Positions 9,146-17,165 of a stretch of DNA of 38,423 nucleotides are shown here, piece after piece. Origin of the DNA: Promicromonosporaceae bacterium (GTDB taxonomy: Bacteria > Actinomycetota > Actinomycetes > Actinomycetales > Cellulomonadaceae); assembly GCA_009780755.1 (NCBI GenBank), contig WQZL01000002.1, positions 1 through 38,423 on the forward strand, written 5' to 3'. Position 1 is the stretch's first letter. Each line of letters begins with the position of its first letter. The notes below the pieces were generated by a model. It was not told the DNA's origin and made no database searches. It saw nothing but the letters and a program-made list of their open reading frames with translations. The translations under genes and the position numbers were made by a program.

Positions 9146-11161
9146 CTATCCGCAGGTGCCGGTGCCTTCGAAGTCGAAGGTAATTGTGGCGTTGGTGGGT
9201 GCGGTGACGCTGATTGAGGGTGCAGCGGGGATGGTCAGGGTCGCGGCGCCTGTGCCGGATGTTTGTTGGCCTCCGGCGGTGATGGTGATGGTTCCTGAGC
9301 CTTCTGCGGTGATGGTTAGAGCGCCGATTCCTGTGCAGGTGACGATGTGATTGCTCGTCGCTGGGGCTTGAGTGTCAGGTGCGTCTGGCTCTGGTGCCGG
9401 GGTTTCTTCTTCGTTGGCGGGGGTGGTGGGTTTGGATGGGGATGGTTCGGTCCGCAGGGTTGGCGGCTCTGCTGGGGTGGGAGCGGGTGGTGTCGTGGCG
9501 GTCTGTGCGGGGGATGCTTCTAGGGAGGTGGGCGTCGCGTTCGGAGTAAGCGAGGGTGTGGTTGATTCTGCTGGAGTTGTTGGGGTCGGCTCGATAGTGG
9601 GTGTCATTTCGGGTGTTGCTGTTGGGGTTGGGCTGGGTGTTTCTGCGGTGGTTATGGTTGTTGGCAGCAGGGTTGTTGATCTCAGGGTTATCCATCCTCC
9701 TGCTCCGAGGGCGATGCTGGCCGCTATAACCAGGGCGCCTACGCCAAGGAGTGCTCGCCTGCGCGGGCGCTGCTCGACCAGGGCGACATGCGCAGGGGCT
9801 AGATCAGTTGTGTTGGGTGGCTGTGTGTTCTGGTCGTGCAAGGGCGGCCACCAGGTGGTGGCGATCACGGTGGCTGGTGCTGGTGGCGTGTGCTCCTCGT
9901 CGTCGAGGCGTTGTGGCGCAATGTCGGGCGTTGCCGCGCGTTGTCCGTCGTTGCCGAACCTTATGGCGGAATGTTCTGCGTTGTCAGGCGTTGTGGCAGG
10001 TTGCTCAGGGTTGTTGGACGTTGCCTGAGAACGTAGGGCGTTGTTGGCTTGGTCGAGATCGGCTTGCAGGCCGCGGCACAGCGCGCTTGCCTGGTCGAGT
10101 TTGCTGGTGAGTTCATCGCGGTCGGCGTTCGAGCGTTGCAGGTCGTTGTCTAGCGTTGTGGCGCGTTGCTCGGCGTCGTCGTGCAACGCTCGGGTTTCGG
10201 CGGCTTCGACAGCAAGGGTTTCACAGGCTTCGAGTGCCTGGTCACGCTCGGTGGTTAGGCGTTGCACGTCCTCGTCTAGCGTTGCTGCGCGTTGCTGAAC
10301 GTGGGCGAGCGTTGCTGCGCGTTGTTCAGCGTGCGTGGCTGCTTCGGTGAGCTGTTCGGCTTGGGTGTCGCATTGGGCTTTGAGTGTTTCGATGAGTTCG
10401 GCATCTTCGGGCCTGGCCTTGGTGGGTGATAGCGCGAGTTGCATGACGCGGGTGTTGAGCCGCTCCACCTCATCGCGGGCGTCCGTGGCTTCGGTTTGGG
10501 CCTGGTCGCGGGCTTGCTCAGCTGCTTTGAGGCCAGACAGTGCGCCCCTGTAGCGGTCATCAAGTTCAGCCAGCTGGCCTGCCAGTCCATCTCGTTCACG
10601 AGCGAGGGCATCGTGTTCGCTGGTTAGGCGTTGCAGCTCAACGTCAGACGTTGTGGCGCGTTGTTCGGCGTTGTCCAGCAACGCGCGAGAACGCTCGGCG
10701 TTGTCTGTTGCGTCAGCGAGTTGTTGGGTCAGGGCGTCGGCCTGGGTTTGGAGGGAGCGGCAGGTATCGCCAAGCTCGATGACTTGTTCCTCTAGCGCTG
10801 TTCGCTGCGCGGCCAGTGTGTCGCGTTCGGTGGTCAAGCGTTGCAGCGCAACGTCAGACATTGCGGGGCGTTGCTCGGCGTTGTCCGGCGTTACAGCAGA
10901 ACGGCCCGCGTTGTCGGGCGTGGTTTGGAAACGTTCGACGTTGTCGGGCGTTGTGGCGGTGATGTCGTAATGCGCGGTGTCGAAGGGGTCGGGCTCGGCG
11001 GTGCTGGTGGCACGTTTGCGGTTCCAGGGCCGGTTAGCACGCCGGGCGGCTTTGCGAGCTTGTTCTTCGGCCGCTTGGGCCGCGCGCTCGGCGAGGGTGT
11101 CGGCACGGCGGGCGTTAGCGTCGGCTAGTTGTTGGGCCAGGTCGGTGGTATCGATGTTCAT
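9146..11161 (-). CDS. Bitopic coiled-coil protein with extracellular Pro/Thr-rich region
   Basis: A 671-aa protein. Residues 1 to about 460 are hydrophilic and Ala/Glu/Gln/Arg/Thr-rich, with long heptad-like runs (for example AALEEQVIELG), so a cytoplasmic coiled coil is expected. One membrane segment follows a basic stretch (RPRRRALLGVGALVIAASIA). Next come about 110 residues of Pro/Thr/Ser/Glu and a final Gly/Thr-rich beta domain ending GTGTCG. The start MNIDTTDLAQ was chosen because its ATG overlaps the upstream stop as ATGA, with GGAG about 8 nt before it. A start four codons earlier is possible. Short TTPDNAE-like peptides recur, encoded by CGTTG-rich DNA. It lies directly after the transfer genes, so it may link the secretion apparatus to the surface. 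This role is inference. Confidence 0.75.
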   Translation of the reverse strand: MNIDTTDLAQQLADANARRADTLAERAAQAAEEQARKAARRANRPWNRKRATSTAEPDPFDTAHYDITATTPDNVERFQTTPDNAGRSAVTPDNAEQRPAMSDVALQRLTTERDTLAAQRTALEEQVIELGDTCRSLQTQADALTQQLADATDNAERSRALLDNAEQRATTSDVELQRLTSEHDALARERDGLAGQLAELDDRYRGALSGLKAAEQARDQAQTEATDARDEVERLNTRVMQLALSPTKARPEDAELIETLKAQCDTQAEQLTEAATHAEQRAATLAHVQQRAATLDEDVQRLTTERDQALEACETLAVEAAETRALHDDAEQRATTLDNDLQRSNADRDELTSKLDQASALCRGLQADLDQANNALRSQATSNNPEQPATTPDNAEHSAIRFGNDGQRAATPDIAPQRLDDEEHTPPAPATVIATTWWPPLHDQNTQPPNTTDLAPAHVALVEQRPRRRALLGVGALVIAASIALGAGGWITLRSTTLLPTTITTAETPSPTPTATPEMTPTIEPTPTTPAESTTPSLTPNATPTSLEASPAQTATTPPAPTPAEPPTLRTEPSPSKPTTPANEEETPAPEPDAPDTQAPATSNHIVTCTGIGALTITAEGSGTITITAGGQQTSGTGAATLTIPAAPSISVTAPTNATITFDFEGTGTCG

Positions 11162-11850
11162 TGACCGCTCCATTCATCGTCTGGGTCGCCTGGTGGGTAG
11201 AGAATCTGTTGGATGTCATCGCCAGGGCGGCCATCATTGATGAGGTGGATGCCGTTGTAGGGGCGGCCGGCTTCATCGAGGGCGGGCCAGGTGAATGTGG
11301 CATGCACGTCAGGGTTGGAGGCGTAGCTGACGCGGCGAGCGTCAATGTTCTCTGCCGGTGGTGCGATGGGCGGCTCGTGGCGTGTCGCGGTACAAGTGAC
11401 CATTGAGGAGCGCCACCAGTCGCGGGCGTCTTCAAGGCGGCGGCGGAACAGTCCGGGCGCTGAGGTGTCTTTTCCGCGGTGGAACTCTGTCCAGGCTCGC
11501 TCGACATCACTCATGGCGACTACCACGTCGGGATGGAGGCGCCAGCAGGGGGTGAGTTCGGGTAGGCGCCAGATGCGGCTTGCCCACTCGGCGAATCGTT
11601 CAGCTCGTTCTAGCAGGGCTTCGATTTGCCAGAGTTCAGCATCGAGCCAGTTGACGACGCCTGGATCCTCGTGCTTGAACTGTGGCCAGCCCGGGCCGAT
11701 CCGAACTGCTCGGGGGATCGAATCGTCGTCTGAGTGTTCTTCATCGTTGCCGGGCGTTGTCGGGCAATGCTCGTCGTTGTTGAGCGTTGTCGGGTAACGC
11801 TCGTCGTTGTCGGGGGTTGTATCGGAATGTTCGGTGTTGCCGGGTTGTAT
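9900..11850. repeat. Dense CGTTG/CAACG short-repeat array spanning two genes
   Basis: GCGTTG or its complement recurs dozens of times here, often 9-15 nt apart, for example near 9907-9955, 10148-10185, 10259-10325, 10625-10710 and 10840-10945, and again at 11745-11840 inside the neighbouring gene. Translated, they give TTPDNAEQR-like peptides in both proteins. This is described from reading; I have not done an exact count. Confidence 0.7.
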
Positions 11851-11910
11851 CTGGTCGTATGCGGCCAGTGCGCGTTGGCGGGCTTCGGTGGGGGTTAGGG
11901 GAGTGGCCAT
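11158..11910 (-). CDS. Conjugation-associated hypothetical protein (DUF4913-like)
   Basis: A 250-aa soluble protein. Residues about 20-65 are acidic and built of imperfect TTPDNDE-type repeats. The middle (WRLPELTPCWRLHPD, then W..F, then DARDWWRSSM) resembles the DUF4913 pattern of a Trp-rich segment with a WWR block, found beside coupling proteins of actinobacterial mobile elements. That match is from memory and tentative. The C-terminal part has no motif I recognise. Its start overlaps the coupling-protein gene by 16 nt, and its stop overlaps the next start as ATGA, so it is translated as part of the transfer operon. Confidence 0.6.
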   Translation of the reverse strand: MATPLTPTEARQRALAAYDQIQPGNTEHSDTTPDNDERYPTTLNNDEHCPTTPGNDEEHSDDDSIPRAVRIGPGWPQFKHEDPGVVNWLDAELWQIEALLERAERFAEWASRIWRLPELTPCWRLHPDVVVAMSDVERAWTEFHRGKDTSAPGLFRRRLEDARDWWRSSMVTCTATRHEPPIAPPAENIDARRVSYASNPDVHATFTWPALDEAGRPYNGIHLINDGRPGDDIQQILYPPGDPDDEWSGQ

Positions 11911-13421
11911 TGGGTGGTTCCTTTGGGGACGACGGTGGAGGTTAGGAGTTGGCCGGGGTGGGCGGCGTGCCAGGCGCGGGAAGCTTTGATGCAGTTGGCG
12001 TGAGCTCGGTGGTGGTAGCGCACGAGGTCAACGATCATCAGCCGAGTAGAGGTTTCGAGGATCGCGGCGGTGCCGAAGGGTAGGCGCCGGATTTCGTCTG
12101 CGGTTAGGCCGGGGACTTCGCGGGTGGAGTGTGTGGTGGAGCCGAGTAGGGGCAAGCCGCCGCCGACTTGGCGGGAGGTTTCGGTGACGGTACGGGTGGG
12201 CATGAGATCGGCGATGCCTTGTAGGTATTCGGCGTTCTTGGAGTTCCCAAGGAGGATGGTCATGGAGTTGTCGCGGATGACGCCGGCGCGTTCACGGGTG
12301 TAGGCGTCTACGGATTGTTCGTAGGTCTGGAAGATCGCGACTTCTTGGACGCCTTCGCCAGCGCCGGCGGACATGACCCGCCCAGCGGCTTTCCACGCGT
12401 AGATATTGGCCAGCTCATCAAGCAGCAGGCCTTGGGGTATGACGAGACGCCCGTCAGGGTTGCGTTGGGAGACTTCACGGGTCACGTCGTTTACGTGATC
12501 GAGGAACAGGGAGTAGAACACGCCGGCAGTGCCAGCGGTGTCGTCGGTGGAGTCTGATCCGTTGGCGATCATGTAGACCGTGCCGCCGTTCAGGATGAAC
12601 TCTCGGGTATTGAAGTAGCCAGGATCGCTCGGCTTGTGAGCGAAGTGCCGCCGAACTTTGTACTCGTGCAGGGGGGCGAGGGCTTGTTCAACGCCAAGCC
12701 ACTTGCTGTCCTGCATGCGGCCTTCGAGAGCCTGGACGGCGGTGAGGGTGAGGTGCCATTGATCCATGAGTGGGTCATCGCGGCGCTGGGCACCAGCCAG
12801 CAGGATGTTGATGGCTTGTTCCGCAGATTGGATGTTCCGCGACCACCGGTAGACATCCTCGATGGTGAGCCCCTCCACGGCTGCTGCGTGGAGTAGGGCT
12901 TGGAGGATGCCGCCAGAGGCGGTGGCCCACACGCCGTCTTTGTTGTCCCCGCCAAGGCCGGAGGCTCCAACGAGGGTAGCGGCGCGTTTCCGGGCGACTT
13001 TTGGGATCTCGCATCCTTCGATGGCTGACCAGTTCACGTTGTGGGGATATCCGCCGACGCCGTCGGGGTTGAAGCAGTAGATCGGCCCCCAGGCTGCGCG
13101 ACATACGGCTGAGGCGATCATGTTGTCCGGGCGGGTGGAGGTGGTGATGATCGAGCCGGGGTATTCGGTCAGGAATGGGATCACGAAGTGCCATCCCTTA
13201 CCGGCACGGGTCGCACCGATCAGCGAGATGGGCCGCTCGACGGGTACCCACACGTCTTCGCCGTTGGAGGTGCCTAGCCAGAACCCCACATCCTGTGGGC
13301 GACGGCCACGCTTTCGTGGGTCGGCTAGTGGCGGGGCGGCGCAGCGCAGCAGCTGCGGCCCGTCATAGAAGCCTTGAGCTGGGCCTGCTACGGGCGGGGC
13401 GGAGAGTAGTTGGAGCGTCAT
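11895..13421 (-). CDS. VirD4/TraG-type coupling ATPase (soluble form)
   Basis: A 508-aa type IV coupling protein that would bring DNA to the secretion channel. The Walker A motif GATRAGKG is at about 69-76, the STRPDN block near 95-100, Walker B LLLDELA near 332-338 and a conserved Gln in IFQTYEQS near 365-370. It lacks the usual N-terminal membrane segments, which appear to be supplied by the 204-aa membrane protein encoded immediately upstream. The start MTLQLLS was chosen because the ATG overlaps the upstream stop (ATGA) and has TTGGAGG about 7 nt before it. The open frame extends 22 codons further but that start has no such support. Family assignment is firm. The split architecture is read directly from the sequence. 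Confidence 0.92.
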   Translation of the reverse strand: MTLQLLSAPPVAGPAQGFYDGPQLLRCAAPPLADPRKRGRRPQDVGFWLGTSNGEDVWVPVERPISLIGATRAGKGWHFVIPFLTEYPGSIITTSTRPDNMIASAVCRAAWGPIYCFNPDGVGGYPHNVNWSAIEGCEIPKVARKRAATLVGASGLGGDNKDGVWATASGGILQALLHAAAVEGLTIEDVYRWSRNIQSAEQAINILLAGAQRRDDPLMDQWHLTLTAVQALEGRMQDSKWLGVEQALAPLHEYKVRRHFAHKPSDPGYFNTREFILNGGTVYMIANGSDSTDDTAGTAGVFYSLFLDHVNDVTREVSQRNPDGRLVIPQGLLLDELANIYAWKAAGRVMSAGAGEGVQEVAIFQTYEQSVDAYTRERAGVIRDNSMTILLGNSKNAEYLQGIADLMPTRTVTETSRQVGGGLPLLGSTTHSTREVPGLTADEIRRLPFGTAAILETSTRLMIVDLVRYHHRAHANCIKASRAWHAAHPGQLLTSTVVPKGTTQWPLP

Positions 13422-14032
13422 GACTGGCCTCCAATAGTGGCTGCGGGGACGGCGACGCGTTCCCATTTCTCGGCCAGGCGAGCGCAAGTAAGGGACTCGT
13501 CTTTGGCTGTGACGGTCTTGCCGCGTTCTGCTTGATGGGCGGTAATGAACTCGAGGCCTTCGCGTACCTGGTCTGGGAGGAGTTGGGGGGCTAGGGCGTA
13601 GCCGCGGGAGAGGTCAGCTCGGGCAGAGAACTGGGAGCGCATGTCACCGCTACGAGCTATGAGTTCTTTAGCTGAGGCGTTTGCTGCGATCTCGCTACCA
13701 TTGGCGATGACGCCGGCGCGAGAAAATAGGACGTGGCGGTGCTGGCGCCCGGAGTACCGGTAGCGGAACCACCAACGTGCCGCCGTGACCGTGACAACGA
13801 GCATGCCGATCCCGGCGGCTGCCCAGGGGATGAGCGCAGCATCCGGGGCGAAGCGCCAGATGAATACCCCACCGACCAGGCCGAGTAGCCAGAACATCCC
13901 TAGAGTCTTGGCGAGTTCCTTGCCGTTGAGGTCGGCCAGGTGACCATAGGCTCCGCCATGGCGTATCCACCAGCGCTTGAACCCGCGCTGCTGGCCCGGG
14001 CCTCGGATGATCGGCTTACTGTTGTTGGTCAT
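13418..14032 (-). CDS. Membrane protein paired with the coupling ATPase
   Basis: A 204-aa protein with a basic N terminus (RGFKRWWIRH), two adjacent membrane segments at about 45-64 and 69-88, then a cytoplasmic helical domain of about 110 residues. VirD4 proteins normally carry two N-terminal membrane helices, and the next gene encodes a VirD4-type ATPase without them. The two genes overlap as ATGA. I infer that this protein anchors the ATPase at the membrane. I recognise no named family. The start lies 4 nt inside the VirB4-like gene (ATGA again). Confidence 0.75.
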   Translation of the reverse strand: MTNNSKPIIRGPGQQRGFKRWWIRHGGAYGHLADLNGKELAKTLGMFWLLGLVGGVFIWRFAPDAALIPWAAAGIGMLVVTVTAARWWFRYRYSGRQHRHVLFSRAGVIANGSEIAANASAKELIARSGDMRSQFSARADLSRGYALAPQLLPDQVREGLEFITAHQAERGKTVTAKDESLTCARLAEKWERVAVPAATIGGQS

Positions 14033-15672
14033 GTGCCGAACCTTCCGGCGTCGGTGTTGATAATTCGGTACAAGTCAGGGCCGGCTACCGGGTAGACGGA
14101 GATGGGAGTGTCGTCCCCGATGTGCCACATCCCGACCCCCTGGGGGAGGGTGGTTAGGTGGCGGGCCTCGAACGCGGTGGGCTTAACGAACTCGTTGATC
14201 ATGGCCATCGCTTCGTTCGACTGCCGGTAGAGCACTTTGGTGGCCGACTTGGTGATGATGCCCTTGACCTGGTTACGGTGTTCTGACCCGGCTTCACCGA
14301 ACTGGGTGATATCGGCCAGCTCGTGGAAAATCAGCCAGTTTGAGCAGCGCCAGTGACCGGTCATCCGGAGCCGGTCGTCCATCGCTTGAGCTTGGGCTGG
14401 GTTCCTGATCTCGTCCCACCCTTCTTCGGAGACCACACAGCGCCACCGGCCATCCATGCTGCGTAGCGTGGCGTCGATCCAGGCAGACGAGCAGGCCGAT
14501 GCGATCGCGCGGATCTGTGGGGATGCCCCGCGCAAGTGAGAGGTGTCAATGACGACCATGGGGGCAGCCGGGTCGATGTGCACGGTGGATTCGGTATCGA
14601 ACATCCCGGCCATCGGGCCCCGCACCAACCGGCCGAACACTAGGGCCAGTTCGGCCGGAGCGTCGGGGCCGACCTCGACCAACATCTCGCGAGATGGGTT
14701 CTGCAAGGCGTAGACGACGCCACGGATGGTCGCGTCGACTTGTCCGTCGGCGATGGCTTCGACCACGCGGTCTAGGCAGGCTTGTTCCCGAGTGTTGAGG
14801 GTTTGGCCGTGACGGAGGGTTTCTGCGATCGATTCCAGTGCTAGGGCGCGGCGGGTTAGGACGAGCTGCCGCCACAGATGCTCGGCCATACCGGCAGGCC
14901 TGATGCCCTCATCGAGCGGGTTGAACACCTGACCGGAGCCTGGCCCGATGGAAACAACTTGCCCGCCGAGCGCGTGGGCCAGGGCGATCCATTCACCCTT
15001 GGGGTCAGAGGACACGATGACCTGCACGCCGTCTTCGATGTAGCGGACCATGCAGATCTTGACGCCCATAGACTTACCCGAGCCCTGTAACCCGAATACG
15101 ACGACGTTGGGGCTGGTGACCGAACCGGCGCGGACTGGGCCCCAGGGAGAGTGGGTCCAGGGTTGGCGGCTGGTGGTCTCAAGCCCAATGATTGGCCCTT
15201 CGATGGCCATCGTGCGTGGCGCCAACATCAGCGAGAGCACGCCCATGCGCGCCGAGCTGGTCAGATGGGCTGGCACTCCGGGGGAGAGCGGCCCCCACAA
15301 ACGGTGTCTGCTCCAGCGGCCGCGCCGGAGGCGGCGCGGCATGGTCGGCAGGGGCGTGTTGGTGACGGTGGTGCCAGTGATCTTGGAAAGAGCAGCAGAC
15401 TGGCGGGCATGCTCATCGCGTAGCGCGCGTTTGGCATCTCGGCCACGGGCACCAACATCAGCCACGACTGCGGTGCGGAGCAGCGCATCAGCGGCTGAGC
15501 GCGCCCGCCGTCGGGAGCGGACTTGCCGCTGTGAAGCACGAACCGGCGACGACATGGTTGCTGCGGGCGCGGCTGAGACGGTCTTGCCCGGCTTGTTGGC
15601 GGTTTTAGCGGCTTCGCGGCGACCCGCGCGGGTCATTTCCACCCCAGGAGGAGGATCGATGCGTGGTGCCAT
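14029..15672 (-). CDS. VirB4-like conjugation ATPase
   Basis: A 547-aa cytoplasmic ATPase energising type IV secretion. Residues 1-125 are basic and low complexity. The ATPase core follows, with Walker A GLQGSGKS at 194-201, SSDPKGEW near 221-228 and a Walker B-like strand CVVSEEGW near 412-419. The C-terminal third carries the GMWHIGDD and VAGPDLYRIINTD segments typical of such proteins beside SCO6880 genes. Start and upstream stop overlap by one base (TAATG). The order SCO6880, VirB4-like, membrane protein, coupling protein matches actinobacterial conjugative elements. Confidence 0.9.
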   Translation of the reverse strand: MAPRIDPPPGVEMTRAGRREAAKTANKPGKTVSAAPAATMSSPVRASQRQVRSRRRARSAADALLRTAVVADVGARGRDAKRALRDEHARQSAALSKITGTTVTNTPLPTMPRRLRRGRWSRHRLWGPLSPGVPAHLTSSARMGVLSLMLAPRTMAIEGPIIGLETTSRQPWTHSPWGPVRAGSVTSPNVVVFGLQGSGKSMGVKICMVRYIEDGVQVIVSSDPKGEWIALAHALGGQVVSIGPGSGQVFNPLDEGIRPAGMAEHLWRQLVLTRRALALESIAETLRHGQTLNTREQACLDRVVEAIADGQVDATIRGVVYALQNPSREMLVEVGPDAPAELALVFGRLVRGPMAGMFDTESTVHIDPAAPMVVIDTSHLRGASPQIRAIASACSSAWIDATLRSMDGRWRCVVSEEGWDEIRNPAQAQAMDDRLRMTGHWRCSNWLIFHELADITQFGEAGSEHRNQVKGIITKSATKVLYRQSNEAMAMINEFVKPTAFEARHLTTLPQGVGMWHIGDDTPISVYPVAGPDLYRIINTDAGRFGT

Positions 15673-17165
15673 TACTCGTCACCATCCCTGAACCCCAGGG
15701 GGAGCGCGGCGGTGACGAACGTGGCGAGTTGCCGGCCGCGGCAGAGGTTGACGTTCATGCCCGAGGCGGCTTGCCTGACCCACATGTCGGACTGGTCGAG
15801 CTCGTCAACGGTGCGAGCGTGGACAGTAACCCAACCCGAGTAGCTGACATCGCCGTATCCGGCTTGCATCTCCATGTGCCTGGTCTCAACGTCATCACCC
15901 TCGACTTCGGAGACAAGGGACTCGGCTCGGCCGAGCATCTTGTTGGTCTTCGCGGCCGTCTCACGGGCGACTCTGAGCTGGTTGAGGTTCTTCTCGGACT
16001 TGTGAAGGTCGAAGGGCTCCCATATCTGGCAGACGGTTCGGGGGATGGTTCCACCGGCAACGAGCTCGGTCATGACTCCGGCCCGGGCAGGGGTAGATGG
16101 CCACCGTTCGATCCACCAGGAGCGGTGAACCCCGGAGTTGGTGACCAGGTAGTCACGAGCCTCATCGACGTAAGTCACGAGCGGAGTGTCATGGGGGTGT
16201 TCCCAGCCGTTGTCTTCGAGCCAGGCCGCTGCGGCCGGATCGAATGCTAGGCGGATGGCGGCGCGGACGCCGCCGGCGCCGAGCCAGCGGGCGTTGGTGG
16301 TCAGCACGCCACAGTCGGGCATCATGTGCATGAGCCGCTCTACCCGGTTCGATAGCACCACAGAGAGCCCTTCGAGGCCACCGCCGTGGGACTCGATGTC
16401 AGCTAGGGCCTTCTTCTTGGAGATGGTGATCCCGATCAGCACGTCACGACGCAGGGTTGAAGTCATCTGGGTGCGCTCTAGCATCTGCCCGTACTCGACG
16501 CGGGTGAAGTCCCCTAGCGGGCTGGGGTCGTCGATCAGGTCAGGGGCGGGGAGCTGGTCACGGGCGGCCTCATAGGTGCGCGCCCACTGCCCGACACGGA
16601 TCACCCCGGAGACCTGCGCGATCTGCCGGCACAGCTCGTTTGTTGCGTAAACCCGATTGGCTTTGACCTGGTCATCGGCCATCATCCACCCCTCAGTCTC
16701 GACCAATATCACTGCGGTGGCGGTCGGGTTTTTCGGGTTCGCATCCCACACGAGACACGCGTTGTTCCCGTACTCAACATCCAGCAAGGGCAGGACACGG
16801 GTGCGTTCCCCGACGGCGCCGGGGATCGCTATCTGGTCAGGGGCGGACTTAGCGCGCAGGGAGGGGATAGCAACGGTCTGACCGCCCAGCTTCCGGATCA
16901 AAAAAATCCCCTGAACGCACAGGATCGATAGGACTGCTCGGCCCCGGTAGGAGCAGACTGCTACGGCCCCTACTGGTAGCGTCCAGAGGAAGAATGCCTG
17001 AAACGCGCCGCCGAGATTCCCACCAAACATCCGCAACGCGGTTGGGGCGACCGCGATTATGAGCAAGATGATCTGGCGTTTGCCCAGCCCACCGAGCACT
17101 CCGGTGCGTGACAGGGGCGCGAACGTGGCCTTGGGGACGATGTCAGCTGAAGGATGATCGGTCAT
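15672..17165 (-). CDS. SCO6880-family conjugation protein
   Basis: A 497-aa protein with two N-terminal membrane helices (about 28-47 and 55-75) and a large soluble domain. Its text (VLPLLDVEYGNNACLVWD, DVLIGITISKKKA, YVDEARDYLVTNSGVHRSWW) fits the SCO6880 family, which combines a PrgI-like membrane part with a VirB4 N-terminal-like part and sits next to VirB4-type ATPases in actinobacterial elements. Here the ATPase is the next gene, so the two together probably do the job of one full-length VirB4. The start overlaps the TrbL-like stop as ATGA. Confidence 0.9.
   Translation of the reverse strand: MTDHPSADIVPKATFAPLSRTGVLGGLGKRQIILLIIAVAPTALRMFGGNLGGAFQAFFLWTLPVGAVAVCSYRGRAVLSILCVQGIFLIRKLGGQTVAIPSLRAKSAPDQIAIPGAVGERTRVLPLLDVEYGNNACLVWDANPKNPTATAVILVETEGWMMADDQVKANRVYATNELCRQIAQVSGVIRVGQWARTYEAARDQLPAPDLIDDPSPLGDFTRVEYGQMLERTQMTSTLRRDVLIGITISKKKALADIESHGGGLEGLSVVLSNRVERLMHMMPDCGVLTTNARWLGAGGVRAAIRLAFDPAAAAWLEDNGWEHPHDTPLVTYVDEARDYLVTNSGVHRSWWIERWPSTPARAGVMTELVAGGTIPRTVCQIWEPFDLHKSEKNLNQLRVARETAAKTNKMLGRAESLVSEVEGDDVETRHMEMQAGYGDVSYSGWVTVHARTVDELDQSDMWVRQAASGMNVNLCRGRQLATFVTAALPLGFRDGDE

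Noticed and set aside
9900..11850. CRISPR-like array
   Set aside because: The repeated unit is very short and irregular, lies inside two open reading frames and has no spacer pattern. It is a coding or mini-repeat array.
13422..13487. 22-codon N-terminal extension of the coupling protein
   Set aside because: The extension lies inside the upstream gene and has no RBS. The internal ATG has GGAGG and an ATGA overlap.
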